A stretch of 64,000 nucleotides of DNA from Glossina fuscipes (lineage: Eukaryota; Arthropoda; Insecta; Diptera; Glossinidae). Location of the stretch: assembly GCF_014805625.2 (NCBI RefSeq), contig NW_023998415.1, forward strand, positions 35,389,638 through 35,453,637. Reading direction: 5' to 3'. This document shows positions 26,052-41,400 of the stretch, piece by piece; within the stretch, counting starts at the first letter, position 1; each line of letters opens with the position of its first letter. Below the pieces are notes generated by a model. It did no database searches and was not told where the DNA came from. It worked only from the letters and a program-made list of their open reading frames with translations. The position numbers and the translations under genes were made by a program.

Positions 26052-27956
26052 ATGGACATAACACCAACACTTAAAGAAAGTGTTGGAAAATTCATTGACT
26101 GCATTAGCATAAATCAGAAAAACTCAAGTTTGCAACAATTTCAATTACAACGATCTCGCGATGATATTAGTGATCAACAGAATCGTTTAATAGTCTCCTC
26201 ACATAGTGCGGACGAAGAACCGCAGTCAAACGTAATGGGTGGCGGTTTTGCTACGTCCCCGTATGCAAGTGGATCACGTTTAACTTCATATAACGATTTG
26301 AACAACGAAAATTTGCAAATGCATGAAAAACTCCTAGATAACGAGGAAGGGTGTGAAAAGGCTAAAAGTTCACGTGAGAAGTGCGAAAAGTCAAAGACAA
26401 AATTTGCAGAGAAATTGCGGAGAAGTTTTCGGCGTACCGAGCACAAATCATTCGAAGTAAAAAGGCAATATCGTTCTGATCCCATTGACGGCAAAACGGA
26501 GGGAAAAAACCAAGAGGCGAAAAGCCTAAAATCAACGCAACAGCAACACCAACAGCAACAGCAACAGCAGCCAAAGAATTCACCTTCTATATTCTCTCTT
26601 ACAAATTTGCCAGGCTTGGGAGGTCATATCAATCCTGCATTGTTGCTAGATAGCCCGGACGAAAGTACGCCACCGGAATTCGGCTATCGGCATCTTAGCA
26701 GTGTGGCGACAACAAATTCAAGTACCTCATTGGAAAGTAATTTCTGTGAATCACCCACTACCGCAACCAGCATTAGCTACTGGTCTTGGCATCTTAATAA
26801 CAGCAACAATAATAATATGGGTGCCGAAGTAAGCACTACGAGCACGCAACAAACTAGAGATAAACCAGCGACGAGCACGGAATCAAAAAGACACTTAGAA
26901 CAGCAAAGTAGTAGTAAAAGTGATACGCATAGTGAATCCGCACCGCCATTAAATGAGGCCAGCCGCAGCTGCAGTTCAACCAGTGAGAGTAGTACAGCAG
27001 CCAAGTTAACGCGTTTGCAAAATTTTCTTTTTAAATCGAGCAATGAAAGTTCGAGAAGTATTCAAGGTCATTCGAACGAGGGCTTCACCGCCTCATCGCG
27101 TAATTCATCTTCCGGTGAATGGGAAAATCTTTGTGCACTCCCTAGTACAACCGTTTGCAATGAGTTATCGAATGATAAACTTCATGTATCTATGAGTCAG
27201 AAAACTGATGATTCACCGGCAGGCAGTTATTATCAATATACTTTGGCTTCGCCAAGTAATCCATTTTTACCGGAAATTACTGCACGCACGTACCATAGCA
27301 CGTATGATGAAACCGAAGAACTAAAAGAACTTGACGAGGAGGAATTGGATGCGAATGTAACGTCAGTTAAATATCACATAGGCAGTTATTCCGCCCAGAT
27401 GCCTACGCCAAATTATAGCCGAGCTGGCTCTCAAGAATCGACACATAGTGATTGTGCTCCATGCACAATTTTTGAAAAACAACTAAACTCTTGCTCTTCC
27501 ACACCTGGCACTCACAAAAGAAAACTCTTCAGTTTAAGTACACCGACAAAACTGAATTCTTCTCATCAGATGGTACAAAAACAGCAACAGCAACAGCAAC
27601 AACAACAAAAATCATTAGCAGTGTCCACAAAACCAAGCACAAGCACAAATGACACATTCGCCTCGATTCCGAGTAAATCGTCCACTATTCAAACATCTTT
27701 AAGCCTAGTGCGTAGTTTAAACCCTTTTATACCGACAACTACAGTGACCTCATCCTCACCACCACCGCCATCCCGCACTACCTCCTCAAGCAGTTTAAAT
27801 AGACGCATTAAACCCCTAAAACAGATGGCGATTACTTCACCTACCGCAACGGTAGCACCCAAACTGCCAAAGGACTTGAACGCTAAACGTGAGGAATTTC
27901 TGCGCGCCACCATGCAAATATGCTTGGTAGTGTCACCGCCGTCAACACGTTTACAG
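26052..27956 (+). CDS. Coding exon 1: disordered N-terminal region of the RhoGEF (residues 1-635)
   Basis: Long open frame of 635 codons ending at a CAG|GTAAAT donor (GT at 27957), phase 0. Composition is rich in Ser, Thr, Asn and Gln, with a basic patch around residues 121-135 (KLRRSFRRTEHKSF), a CAA/CAG-coded Gln/His run near 26537-26571 and a second Gln run near 27580-27608. No folded domain is recognisable, so the region is probably intrinsically disordered and regulatory. Codon use is clearly coding-like compared with the AT-rich flanks. The antisense frames across this exon are shadows. Reading past the donor gives only three more codons before TAA. Confidence 0.85.
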
Positions 27957-30900
27957 GTAAATGCTTAAATAAATATTTAAGAACAATTGCTGTATGTGTG
28001 TGTGTGTTCCTCAAAAGGAACTAAATCTGCCCACAGAATATCAGTTATAGAAATTAATTGGATTTCTGGTTTTTTTTTTTTTTTGCATGGATTTTAATGT
28101 TGTTTTTTTTTTTTTTTTTTTTTCTTTTCTTCTTTTTCATTTTACTACTTTCTTCCCTCTTGCGCTCTATTTGCTCGCCTTTTTGTAATTTTTTATTATT
28201 TTCCTTAAATCATTGTATATACAATAAAAGATCAAATGCTTATTATATAAACACACGATAATATTTATGCTTTCATTGTTCGAAGGAGGTAATCTATGCG
28301 TTCAAATTGAATGTAATGCAATATTTATTTGTTTTTTCCTTTTTGTGTTCAGTGTTCGTTCAGAGTACCCTCTTAAGTCTTTTACATGTCAAACATTTCC
28401 TCCAAGCATTGGGACAATTTATCGATAGTACACCGAAACTCGATTCGAAGTTCTCTCAGTGTATTCCAATTATGCAAATTACTCGTACAACTAAAACGTT
28501 CTTTTTTTTTTTCCATTCTACAATACGAGGAAATTGTATAAATTGTAATCAACGCTTATTGCGTCCACATATCTGGCATACTTATAAACAACAAACATCC
28601 AAAACGACACGGAGCACCTTTAGCCGATAAGAACAACAACCGTAAACAGATTCAGCAGATCTATCGCAAACTAGTAATAACATCTCTTGTAGACTTACAC
28701 TAGTTTGTAACGCTCTTAAGCACCGCATAGCACTTAAGCATTCAAAGTGAAATTTTTAATTGATTATCTATTAGCTAATATATCGAACGATATATACCAA
28801 GAATACTATCTCCATTTGTCTCTATACCTTGACGAATTCTTTATTTACATTAAGCATATAGGAAATGCGCCAATGAGACTCTACTAAGTATTCGCATTCC
28901 TGACTAGCGAGATCAATTTAACTGTCAATGATTTAACCATCTGCCTGTAGTTGCCTATGAAGATCATTCTTACGATTATGGCACTTTTTGATTGAGGAAA
29001 ACCAACCTCACGCCAGATCATTGCGTTAAAGCGATCCATGCTGTCATGAACTGTATTAGGCTTGTTCGCAAGCTAGTGCATAAGATTACACACCGATAGA
29101 CCGATATATTCTAGACGTTCTATGATAAATGATGCTTAGCTTCCTAACATATTCACTCTTACTTCCGTATACAAGGATTTATTAATTTCAATACCAATCT
29201 TATACTCATTTATCAACCTATAGTTCTAACCTGTTCCGATTCTCCTAAAGCTGAATGAACGATCATTCCGTGTGGTCATGAAGTTCAATCAGTATTTCTA
29301 TTATTCGTTGCTCTTTAGATAATGTCGTTTTCCGGACTGACGCAGATTATCTTACTTGTGACGTGATCCTGTCGGTGGCTACAACAAACAAGAGAATGGG
29401 AACAATCATCATTAGTTCCTCTAGTTCGAATGCGAAAAACTATCTGTGTCTATGCCGTACCTTTACATTAAACCAAGTACATATGAGAAACTATCGAACT
29501 AGTATACCCGTCAATAGCTCGAGTTCAAATATAGAGCCAAATTACAGACTGTGGTCCTTACAATGATAATTCCCCTGATCGACTAAATCAATTAAATTAA
29601 GCCAAGAATCTGCCCATTATTGCCAGAGAAACCACATATATAAAAAAGGCTGAGTATATAAATTTTGCACTTTGCACTTTGAAAATTTCTCCGTCTATAT
29701 ACGATACGATACGATACGATCTATGATGATTTTAGTTAAAATGTAGTAAGGCTAAGTTTTCTTCAATACTGGCAACGTAGTGCAGTAAGCATTTCCTCCG
29801 CAAGACCAAGCAATTAATACAGGACTTACTGCCTTGGCATTCTTTCGTCGGGCTTGTAGCTATTCTCGAAACTGAAAATGCTACTCCATGGACATTGTTG
29901 TATCTTAATGAGAGAGATAAAGAAGTCGAATCGAAACATACACCTAATTAGATGAAAGTGTTGTTTGCGTACACAAGACAAATGTTAAATCTAAGGCATT
30001 AAGACGAGGTTTATTACTAGTATTTGTTTATTTTATTGCTAAAACTAAGTTTAGTACTAAGCAATGATGGCGCAAACACACACACATTTTTTCCCCATTT
30101 CATTTGCGATACACGAAACTAAATATCATATTCTGTATACATGGCCGCCAATGACCAGGTCCGCAGTCCTCCCGAGCTCTTTTCCCCACTTCTGTCATTA
30201 ATTAATTCTCAAATGCCAAAATTCTCATTATTTATTAAGTAAGAAAGAGTTGTTACTGGTCTATCGATAGGGCCACAGAAAAGTCATGTTTTTGATTTAT
30301 ATATTATTTAGTTAGAGTGGTGCATAATCAGATTGCGTCGAAGAAAGAAGATATACTACGCGTAACTTTCCATTTACCATTGTATATATATAATATTTAT
30401 CTACGCAAGACCTTCATCGATTTAGGCAATGCATATTTGCTTGTCCGACTTCCCTGGGCCTGTTACGGAAATGCTCATTGTTGCGAGCGTTAAAATAGAG
30501 ACATGAACCTTCAGAACTTCGCATGAAATTCTTAGTTGATAGCATTCAATGAATGCATCCACAAGCCTATCCGCAATAGATTAAAAATTAAAACTCACAA
30601 CACACAACATTACGTATTGTCGTACAGCGTTCGAAAGGCTAGTATAGAGATGACCCGAACCGACCATTTACCATGCCCACAATTAGCAACGTGCTCGTGC
30701 TAAGTACACTTTTTTATATGTAATTTTTTGAGACGATGCATCGCATGCAACTGATATTATTTTCTTTCATTCTTATCACTTATATGCAGTTATTTTTACA
30801 TAAACGCATTTTTTTTTTTTTTTTTAAATTATTATCATTAATTATTTATTTGCTTTCGAATTCGAAACATATTGCATGGATGTTTACTTTATTGCAACAT

Positions 30901-32414
30901 ACATTAATAACCTGAATTTGTCGATACTGTGGGTACTAGAAGAGCCAATTAGTACATACTATACCATATGTCTAACGTCTAGTTATAATCTGTCAATTTT
31001 TTCCACACATCATCTCTCATTACACACACGCAGCCCAATTACATTGCATACACACTTAGTGAAGACGCAAACACCTTTCAGATTTAACTAAAGCATTAGA
31101 ATATAATTCGAAAAATTGGAAAACAAGAAATTTCCATTTAACTTAATCCAATGTCGTTGTCAAAGTAACGCTGCCATTCTGCCGGGCCAATCGATTCCTA
31201 GTGGTTTGATTTGAATGTTAAGAAATGAACGACGCCCGCAGACGCCCGATTATCTTGTACTTTTTAAGAACATTTGCAAAGGGTGTGAACAGCATTCAAA
31301 CATGATGGAAGAAGTCGACGCAATGACAAGCAAACAATGTGCTCGACTTAGCAAAATCAATTTACATCTGTATTTGCATATAGTAATATACATACATATG
31401 TATATTTATGCATTAATAGACATACATATCAACATGAACACAATTTTCTGCACAAGGCATTCTAAAGCATCGTCTTTTTAGTCAACTGTTTGCAACACCT
31501 TGAGATAAACATTAGAAGATGAAACTCAAAAGTTCTTCTTATCGTTCCGCTGCGGACAATTTCGGCAATTTCACCCAAATCCATCTGCAAGCCAATTACC
31601 AAGAAATTGATAATTGTTCCTATTTTTCTTTAGTGATAAAAGTCGGGCTTTAACTTGCTCTTCAACAACGACTTCGGTCTAAACGGATTTCACGTCTTGA
31701 CAATAAATACTAAAAAAACCAAGAAATTTGTACACGCCTATAGGCGATAGGCATCGCCTCAAGATAATATTTCAGAATAATGTCAGAATATTTGCTTAAT
31801 TGTGGCTTTAATAGTCAAGCGATTGTTCCCCGTAAAAAGTGTTTCTGCCGTGTCTTCAAACAACATCTGTCACAAGTTGTAAATTTCAGATTTTTGCTGC
31901 TCACTGGTCAGAGATTATGAAATCAACCTATTATGACGCACCTATCGAAGTTGGCTCCGAATGTCTTACATTTGTATAATTTATTTATTTATGTATGTAA
32001 CCATTATACGCAGCTATGCATAGGTTTAGTACACTGTCATCCTTCGGTGATGGCCACTGACTTAAAACGCTCTATATAAGTATTATCTTAAATTCGTACA
32101 ACTGCACACAAAGTGCACCCAAATTGTACGATCTATAGATCTGCAGATTAACTGAAAAAATATCCGTTGTATCCGTTGTACGCAAACATTGTATATGATG
32201 GATTATTGATGGATTCGATCCAATTCGAATATAACTTCCTTCCTTTTTTTTTATTTTTTTATTTATTTATTTATTTATTTATTTTTTCATTTTTTTTTTT
32301 TTTTGCTGTGACAGTTAACAAAAGTGTTCGAGTTTAAAAAAAATCTGTTTAGATGGATTTGTTGAAAAAGGAATTATTTGCATTAGGAGAGAGATGCACT
32401 TGAGCAGACAAGTT

Positions 32415-32455
<41 letters not shown>

Positions 32456-35400
32456 TCACCTTGAACCTATCGCTCTCCTTTTCTCTTCATTCACAAATTT
32501 ACATATATTAAGAGATATGCAAAGATCACTATATGAATTTTCTTATTGAATGATTTGCATACACAATGCTTCACAAAATTTAAAAATAAATTAAAATTTT
32601 TTTAAGTGATTAGGCCTTGAATTGGCCTATAATATCATGCACTGGTGTGAAAGAGAAAGCATATATCACGAATAACATTATCAATGGCCGCAGCCGTGAC
32701 TTGCTAAGTAAACGTAAATGCTTAGTTTACTAACAAGCATAGCGTCGTATAGCTTCATTTGTAGCAAAAATGACGAAAATGGATAATTACTTATTCCGGA
32801 CTTGTCTCTTTATAAGAGTTTCACGCCTTGTGTTCTAAGGAAAAAACGCGAGTGGAGTAGAATTTCCGTTCAATTTGTTTTCGTCCTCATCTAAGATGAG
32901 AATTGCTAATGAAACGTTCGTAAGGAAAAATGCTCCATACATTTCTCGCAAAACGGAACGTAACGAAGCCTTAAAGGAGCGATGTCCCAATTTTCAGTAT
33001 AACTTAATTTGACTTAACCTTGACGTGAAAACAAACGAGAGTAATTTCCCCAGAAAATATTAAATTCATAATCGGGATTTTAATAGGAAGCAAGGGATTT
33101 ATCTAAAATGTCAAATAAAGATCTCAATCGTTGAACTTAGTCTTCAACTTTTATCGGATCTTTGATTGGAAAACTTATCAACTTATCAACAAAGATGTTA
33201 GATTTGTGGATGAAATGTGTTGACTTGATCGCTTTCTTAACTTGCACTTATTTCAAGGAGCCACGAATCAATAATGGAATGAATGTGAACTTATAGTTCA
33301 CTGTACGTATGAGTTATACTATTACTATTGAAACTTTTTATATATGGCGGAATTGTTTTCTAAGGGTTTTTAAAGCGAACGAATTAGATTTTAATTCGAC
33401 GAAACTATGAATGCATGCATAGAAAGGCTTTACAAAGGGAATTAGGGAAACGACAAAAGGATTATTTTTTAAAGCACTCGTAATAATATTTTTATCAATT
33501 TTTGTTTTTTTTTTTTTTGTTTTTTTCGAGCATTTACTTAATATTTTCCATACATAAAATCTAAATAGAACGCAAACAAACAGTTTTCAAAATGTAATTT
33601 AATCTGTCCTTGTTCTGTTATCTGATGAGTTTCAACTCGAATCGTTGTTGTTTTCCTATATTTGCACATTCATATTTAACCTAGAAGCCCAAATGAAAAC
33701 ATCCATAATGGATACGAAATGCCATTACAGCGGCGGGCGAAACGGAAGATTCTATATAGCCTAAAATACCGTTATGTGGGCATCGAATGCATGTTAACAA
33801 ACATGCAGTAAAGAAAGAAAGAAAGAAAGAAAGAAAAAAAAAAAAAAAAAAAAAATTGAATTTTATTGATTTTCAAGCATTATTTAAAGTAGGAAGAACA
33901 AGCGTAGAAGCCCGCTTATATACGGTAATGGAATTTAATTTGCAATGTGTTAATTTCGTTGATGGTTACATAAATTAGGACCATTAAACATATGCGCAAC
34001 GTTAAATATTTCCCCCATTTACGCAAGCTCCTGCTCACTTTTTTCGGAATAGATTTTAAATAACGAATTTCTCTTTTCGAATTTTTATTACGCCGCGTCG
34101 CATTAAAGAAATGTTCTTATTAGTAATGTAAGTATCGCGAACATACATTTGTTAAACATTACTTATAACAAGAACAACAAATGTTTAATTAGTAACTTGA
34201 ACAACGGAATCTTAGAAACCCGTCAGCATCCAAAAAATATCTAAAAAGAGAGAGAGATAGAGAGAGAGAGAGAGAGTGAGAGAGGGAGATTTACTTTAGG
34301 GAGGGAGTTTAAAGTGTCATTAATAACAATATCTTCGTATGTAATACTCGAGTGGTTTTCATAGCCATATTATTGCCAAGCTTCAAAATTTCACATCTGC
34401 TACGCTATCAAAAATGTTATTATTATAAATATTACTATATCTAAGTGCGATCAAAGAAATAAATTCGACAACTATTACAAGTGTGTATGAGGTTTGTGCG
34501 AATGTATGTAGCACTCAGAAAAGCTTACGATAGATCCAACTTTTATTATATCGACGCTTGTCGATCGGTCTGTCCATTCGCTTTGCCTATGTTCAACAAA
34601 ACGGCCCCAAATTTTTCAGATATTTTGATGACTGACATGTTTTGACCCAAAAACCGACGCTATTGAAAATGATTCCGAGCTCATTCCCATTATAAAGCCT
34701 AATTGTGAAAAGTCGCTATCTGAGGGTTGGCATAGAGTATTTTTGGGGGGCGTGCACAACGCTTCAATTGACAAAAGGCCTTGTAAGCTCATTCAATTCT
34801 CCGATGTTCCATGTTAGGTGTCAGACGAAACAATTTCTCATCGTAAAGCAAAACTTATCGTGGACTTGATATAAACTTGATTTAAATTCTTCCCATCATT
34901 TGAAAGACGAAAAAGTTTCATTTTTAAAATGCAAACACATGTTATTGTTGTTATGTTTTCAATTTTGAAGGCTACTTGCAAGCCATAAATGACAGAAAAT
35001 ACTTGCAAATTTTTTGGCCATTGATTCACGTCGCTTTCAGCTTTTACAAGTATCCACAAACGATTAATCATCGCCACCACGTGGAACTTGTGGACACTTG
35101 TTCGTCAATTTTCATCCTTAGAATGGATCTTACATGCCTATAGGGTCTACAGAGAGCTAAAAAACTTTCACAGATGAAATGGCAATGGCTGCTACCCAGT
35201 ATACAAAAAGAGACTGTTGCAGTATTCATAAGGTATTCAACAGTCGATCTCGAAACGAATGTGAATTTTTTTCACATCTTCTCTGTAATTTGTAAATTTT
35301 GGAAAAAATTTAATTTTTTTTCTACTTTATATGTAAAAGTAGTAAAATTATGAAATTATGAAATTTTCAGTTGAACCCAAAAGTCAAAAATCGTTCCCGA

Positions 35401-38400
35401 GTAGCGAAACAAAAACAATCATCCGCAAGTAACGAACTCCACACAACTTATGAATGAAATCCTTGAAGCATATGCATTCCAGATGCATTACAAATAAAAT
35501 GAAAACTTTTTTTTATTGGCTTTTCGTGCATTCCGTGTATGTTATAAAATATGAAAAAAAAAATAATAAACAACAACAACAACAAATTGCCAATTATCGT
35601 TTGATTTTGAAAGTAGTTTGGAGAAAACCGGACTTTAATTTTCGTATTGTGTTGTGAATCAATTATTTTTTTTTTTTTCGTTCATCAACTTTTAAAATAT
35701 GAAAACAATTTATTATTTAATGAACTTAATGACATGTCATTTAAAGTTTTTTCATTGCGTTTGTTTTAAATTGCGTACAAAGCTGCTTCTTCCACTGGAA
35801 TTATCACATACAATAAGTAAATAATTAAAAAAAAAAAATAAAAACACACACACACACACACACACAAAATATCTATTAAATATTAAAATATTGCAAAAAT
35901 TGATCATTATAGTCAAATGAGACGCCTTTAAAGCGCGTTATTATTCAATTTAATTGCATAATTGAAACAATCAATACTTATATATATTTTATATATATAT
36001 ATATGTATTTATATACATATCATGACTAACATTATTATTAAGTTTCCGAAGTTTAATGCATAAATGGCGTAATCATTGCGCTGGAAAAAAAACTATCATC
36101 AACGTCATTATCAAAAAAGAAAAAAAAAAACAAAAAAGTTTTAAATATAAATTCGCTTAAGTGCATTCACAAACGGAAATGCCCTCAAAATGTTTACAAA
36201 AGTGGAAACACAATTTGCATTATATGCGGCATATGACGTAAATAAATCAGTATTGTTTTTTTTTTTTATCAACTTTTACGCCTACCGCCGCCTATTGTAT
36301 TATCATTTCTATTGTAGCTCGGTGCAGGTAGGCTCCAAGGATAAAAAAACAACTAAGGAAGTTATATTCGGCGGGGGGGGGCGAATCGCGCATACCTGTC
36401 ACATAAAAGCTTTGCCGACTTAAGAGTTCTAATTTGCAAGAATTCGGTTTTTCCTAATCGCCCCAAAACTTTGTGTATTAAACGCCCATCATAACTAAAT
36501 TACAATTAACACAATTTACCTCAGTTTACTCTCTTTACAACTCCTTTCATCTGATACCTATATTGAAGGTACTTTTTAAGAAAACATTTATCCACTAAGT
36601 CGTCGACGTCTGCCTCAATTAATTTAGAGTTAACCCATTTAGCTTCTCACGTTCAAGTCCTTCAAATCCTTTGATGTGGTACCCATAACAACGGTATTGT
36701 AACAAAAAGATTAGCTCATTACCTCGTAAAGTCCGAGATTTTTAGTTCGGAACTTACATGCTTGGCTTTTGGCATTCTACTCTCCAAGTTCTTTTATTTG
36801 ATATCCATAACGCTATGTATTGTTAAGGAAAAATTAAACCACCAGGTCGCGGCGTCTGCAATATCCATTTTAGGATTAACCCACTTTCAGGTGCATCGTA
36901 TATCTTCGTTTCAGAAACGTGTAAAATAGTTTTACACATTTTCTCTAGTTTGCCTTGTGAGGTAAACAAGGGTAGAACCTCAAAAAAGTAATAAAAAAAA
37001 AAAATTTAATCAGCTATTGTAGGTTTGTGTGGGCGTGGCTGAGTTCTTCCATTTTTACACATAAAGGATAGAGTATTCCGTAAAGTAAATGTGGACCTTA
37101 TCAGCTTTTTAACTTTAATAATTTCCCAGTAACGAGTAAAAGTCCACAAATTTTTGTGTAAGAAAAACAGAGTTGCTCTGACCGATTTGGCACATTTTCA
37201 AAACTTCCAATGATTCTACCCAATTTAAGGTTGATATCTTCCTTTTTCCAGGGGACCAGGAGAGTGCCAACAACACACACCACACAGGCACGCAGACGGT
37301 CAGACATGACTTTATCAATTCCGAACTTTACGCTGATCAAAAATATATGCAATATATAGGTTTTCCGTGGCTTCCACCAACCAAAATGGATATACCCCCA
37401 TCCTTTAGTGGTGGGTACAAAAAAAAAGAAAAGAAAAAAACCGATGAAATCAGGTTTAAAGAAACTCAGGTTTCGAATTTTTTTTTTCATATGTTCCGTT
37501 AAAGTCTTAAGGACTCTTGTGCTGGAATTACGAACTCAGTCAATTTGAAGTATAATTTTTTTTTGCGGCCCGCCACAGTCACAAGTATGCATGTAAGAAG
37601 ATGAAATTTGACAAAATTATTCCCTGATCGATTAGGAATCGAAGATGAAAAAATGGGCGTTATCTGCTCCCATGCACGAGCACAATGTAAAAGAAACTGG
37701 GATAATTTTGTCAAAATTTTCATCTATAACTTTTGCTTACTTAAAGGTACTTCTGAAAAACTACCGCCCAGATACTATTCAGAATCGTCTGCATCCTGCA
37801 TGTTCAGGGCAAAAGTGGTCTCGATCGGTTCACTATGCTATGAGTTAGCATATATATATATATATGCTTGTTTTTACGATTGTGGCGATTCATAAAATTT
37901 ATTCGGAAAATTTTCCGGACGGGCTTAGTAAATATAACTACACAACGCCTTTAAATAATGAAATGTGCAAGCTCCTGATAAAATGACTAGACATACACGA
38001 TTACTGCATTATATCGTTAAAAACCAGTATGTAATGTCTAAGGGCTATAACTTACATAGGGTAAAATGAAAAATCCGTCAATTCAGACGATTTACGACGA
38101 ATGCGTTAAACATAATCGTAGACCGAAATTACAGGTAATTTTACTGCATAGGATAGGTTGGCAAGGGAAACAAGCAGAAACTCTGCAGCCAAACAAGGCC
38201 AACTAAATATCGGAAAGTATGTAATGCATTATGGAATATGAAAAATTAGTAGAGTGGAAAAAAAATTGCTGCCGCAAAAGTGCTTACTTTTCGTGAGAAC
38301 TCTTATGTGACAGAAGTTACGAAACATAGAGCTGCTTAGGCTAAACTTAGTATAGTAAATTGGCACATCAGATAACTATTTTCTACCAACCTCTACTGCA

Positions 38401-41400
38401 GAATACTAAAAATTAGACTTTCTTACCGTACCAGAGCTCTTTTTATACCCTACACCATTTGCGGTACAAGCGTATATTAAGTTAATATGGACGTATATAA
38501 CGCGCAGAAAGGCTTAAGATAGACCCATCTTTTATTATGGGTCCGATCGGTTTAGAAATATAATTTAAATTGATCTAAGCCTGTTTGACTGTCCGTCTGT
38601 CCGTCTGATGCCTTTCCTTGTAAATTTGTGCATAAACTACGGGTTTTAGTTTTTTGAGGAGATTTGGTACAGTGACGTGTTTTTGTATATAAACCGGGAC
38701 TCAGAAAATAGTTTGAGTTCGATCCAAATTTTAAATATACATATAGATTTAGTAAATACTACTTTGCACCGTTTAAATATTGAGAATTTATCTGTCTCTG
38801 ACGTAGGCAGGGGGGTGCACATAAGAGCTATGTCGTTAAGTTAAAAAATATCGATTCGCTAAATTTATACTCGCTAATATATACCGAAAATTGCGATAGA
38901 CAGACAGATAGGCAGACATGATTAAATAGATTCAAAAAATGAGTTTACATCTCACGTATTTTATGTTATTTTATATATGTCCGTACAAATGTCATACAAT
39001 AAAACAATATCATAAGTGCTATGGGATAAAACAGATGTCATCCTTTGATGATTTTTCATATATTTTAGGCAATAACGCAACTAAGGTGAGCGGGCAACGG
39101 GTAACACCTAATGCAAACATACATTATGTAATGGAACAAACAAAAGCTCCACAAAATAACAATTTATTGATTATATAGGAATTTCTTCTCTATTAAACGA
39201 TTTAATGTGACCACAATATTCGATTAAGTTAACTTTGATATAAATATATAAAAAATAGTTATATAAACCTATATATAGATATAGGCGAAAGCATGCATCA
39301 TTTATTAAATAAATGTAGCAAATGCAATGAATATCTCGTGCAATTCTAATGAGAATTTTAACCACAAAACCGTCGGATAAATCATAATACATAGAATATC
39401 TTTATTATCATTTACCAGTGAAACAAATTAAAATATTTATTAATTTGAATCTAAACAAAGTAAAACAAATATATACTGATTATCCTATTTCTGATATAAG
39501 AGCAATATTACTTTATTATCATCAATGCAAATGATTGGACTTTTGCATATCTCTGTATCTGTACTACTGTTGTCATAAATAAATGTTTAGACATCAATAT
39601 TCATGCTTCATTAGTTACAAATTGAAATTTATAAAGTTGTTTGTCGTCATGTACTTTCAGTATTGATTTTCACGGACGAAATTTAAGAACGCAGTTATTT
39701 CGTCAAAGAAATGACAATAAAGACTTTTTCGTTGATAAAATCTTATAATACATTGATCGCAAGTCTATTTAACTCAAAATGAGATTTGCTTAATATATTT
39801 GGGCCGTGGAGTAACAAGTTCATTTATAGTTCAGTCGTAACGTGCCAAAGCAATTCGCTTCCATATTATTGCTGTTGCTCGTTACTCAATAGCGAATGCG
39901 AGCGCGAGCTTTTCACTGAGTCCTAGAAGTTTTATGAAATATATGATAAAACGGAAAGTTAAAGCAAATCTCTTATCATTTTTACATTCTTCATAACCGA
40001 AGATTTATCTAGAAGATTGATTGAAACGAAACTGGCGCTTAAATTCACTTAACGGTCCATTGGATTGTTCAAGAGACTGCATTTTAATGACGTAGAACTT
40101 GACAACTTTCAATATAATGTATCGAGAAAGTGATTCCGAATCAATTTAAGCTTCTCTGTCCGTCTGTCCGTTATGTATTATTGTGTTCAACTTCAACAGA
40201 TCGCAATTTTCGAGATGATGTCTGGCTGACACCCAAGCATGAACACTATCAAATTCTTTCAATAATCATTTCCCAAAGAAAACCTTCACTTGAATACTCA
40301 TTACCTTCGTTGAATAATTATCACGGTGGCGTAAAGTATTTAATGACCAGCAATGGTTCACTATACTCCTTTTCATCTATTTCAAAATATATTAGGTGAA
40401 GATATGAAGAATGAAAAGTTCAGGCTATAGTTATGGAAATCATCGAAAACGATAAGAATGCATTCTTTCAGATTTATTGTAAAAGTAAAGTACTTTCCTC
40501 TTTAGGTTCCTTCGAGAGTGCCATTTTTATTTTGAAACAAGAATCATCGAGATCGCCCTTATATGGAAAGAATATGTAATTTGGAGGGTAATGACATTTT
40601 TGCTTAGATTTTTTATAGGAATAGATTTGCCTGCCAGCCTGCCTACCCCTTTAGAGCATTTCGACAGAAAAGAAACAGAGACCACACGCAGATTTATATG
40701 GACCGACATAGCCATGCCTGTTTGTCTGTCCGCTCGGAATACTCAAATCTTCGACGCAAGAACATTTGAATGTATATCGAAAATTCGGTATATATTGAAA
40801 CTTAATTAATTGTCCATAGATTGATCTATAATCGATTAAATTGTTTAAATTAGAAGTTTATCCAAAAAGAAAGGTAACAGAGAACAGAGAAGAACAAAAT
40901 TAAATTAATTTCTAAATGGAAGATCCAATATATGATTTCCTTTCAATCTGCTTATTTCATTGGGACTCATCCAGAAGAGATATTGCCCAGGGATTTGTGC
41001 GATTACTCGATCTGACAAGATATTATAGGGAATCGCATTGAATTCGATTTTCGATGAATGAAAAATCTAGGCCATCGTGAAGAAATGAAATGAATCACGT
41101 GAATATTAACAATAAGACAGAGATTCATATTTTCAAAGTATTTCAATATTATTAGAGTTACTGACCTGCCAATCGAGCCTTCTGACTTTTATATCAAGTT
41201 GCTTGCCTTAGTTATGCATAGAGATATTCCTGGCATTGGTGGAAAGTAATGAAGGAGAAAAATCCTTATTTAACGCAAACATAATACGCGTAGATTTTTC
41301 AGCATTTATTCAGCAGATATTCCAAAGCGAAGATGAATTTGTAGTTGTTGTGTATTCAATTTTTTTTGAAAGAGAAAGAGATTATTAATACGAATCAATG

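Noticed and set aside
26174..27913. Antisense open frames opposite exon 1
   Set aside because: Shadows of a strongly coding + strand frame; Leu/Val/Ser runs mirror the Gln/Ser codons of exon 1.
28307..28630. 107-codon open frame shortly after exon 1
   Set aside because: It starts and ends inside intron-like sequence with poly-T runs; no family resemblance and no good splice sites in phase with the gene.
31720..31760. Palindrome CGCCTATAGGCG
   Set aside because: Short perfect palindrome followed by a related half-site; too small and isolated to assign a role.
37101..37490. 129-codon open frame on the - strand
   Set aside because: It coincides with an INE-1-like repeat and its peptide is explained by the repeat sequence.
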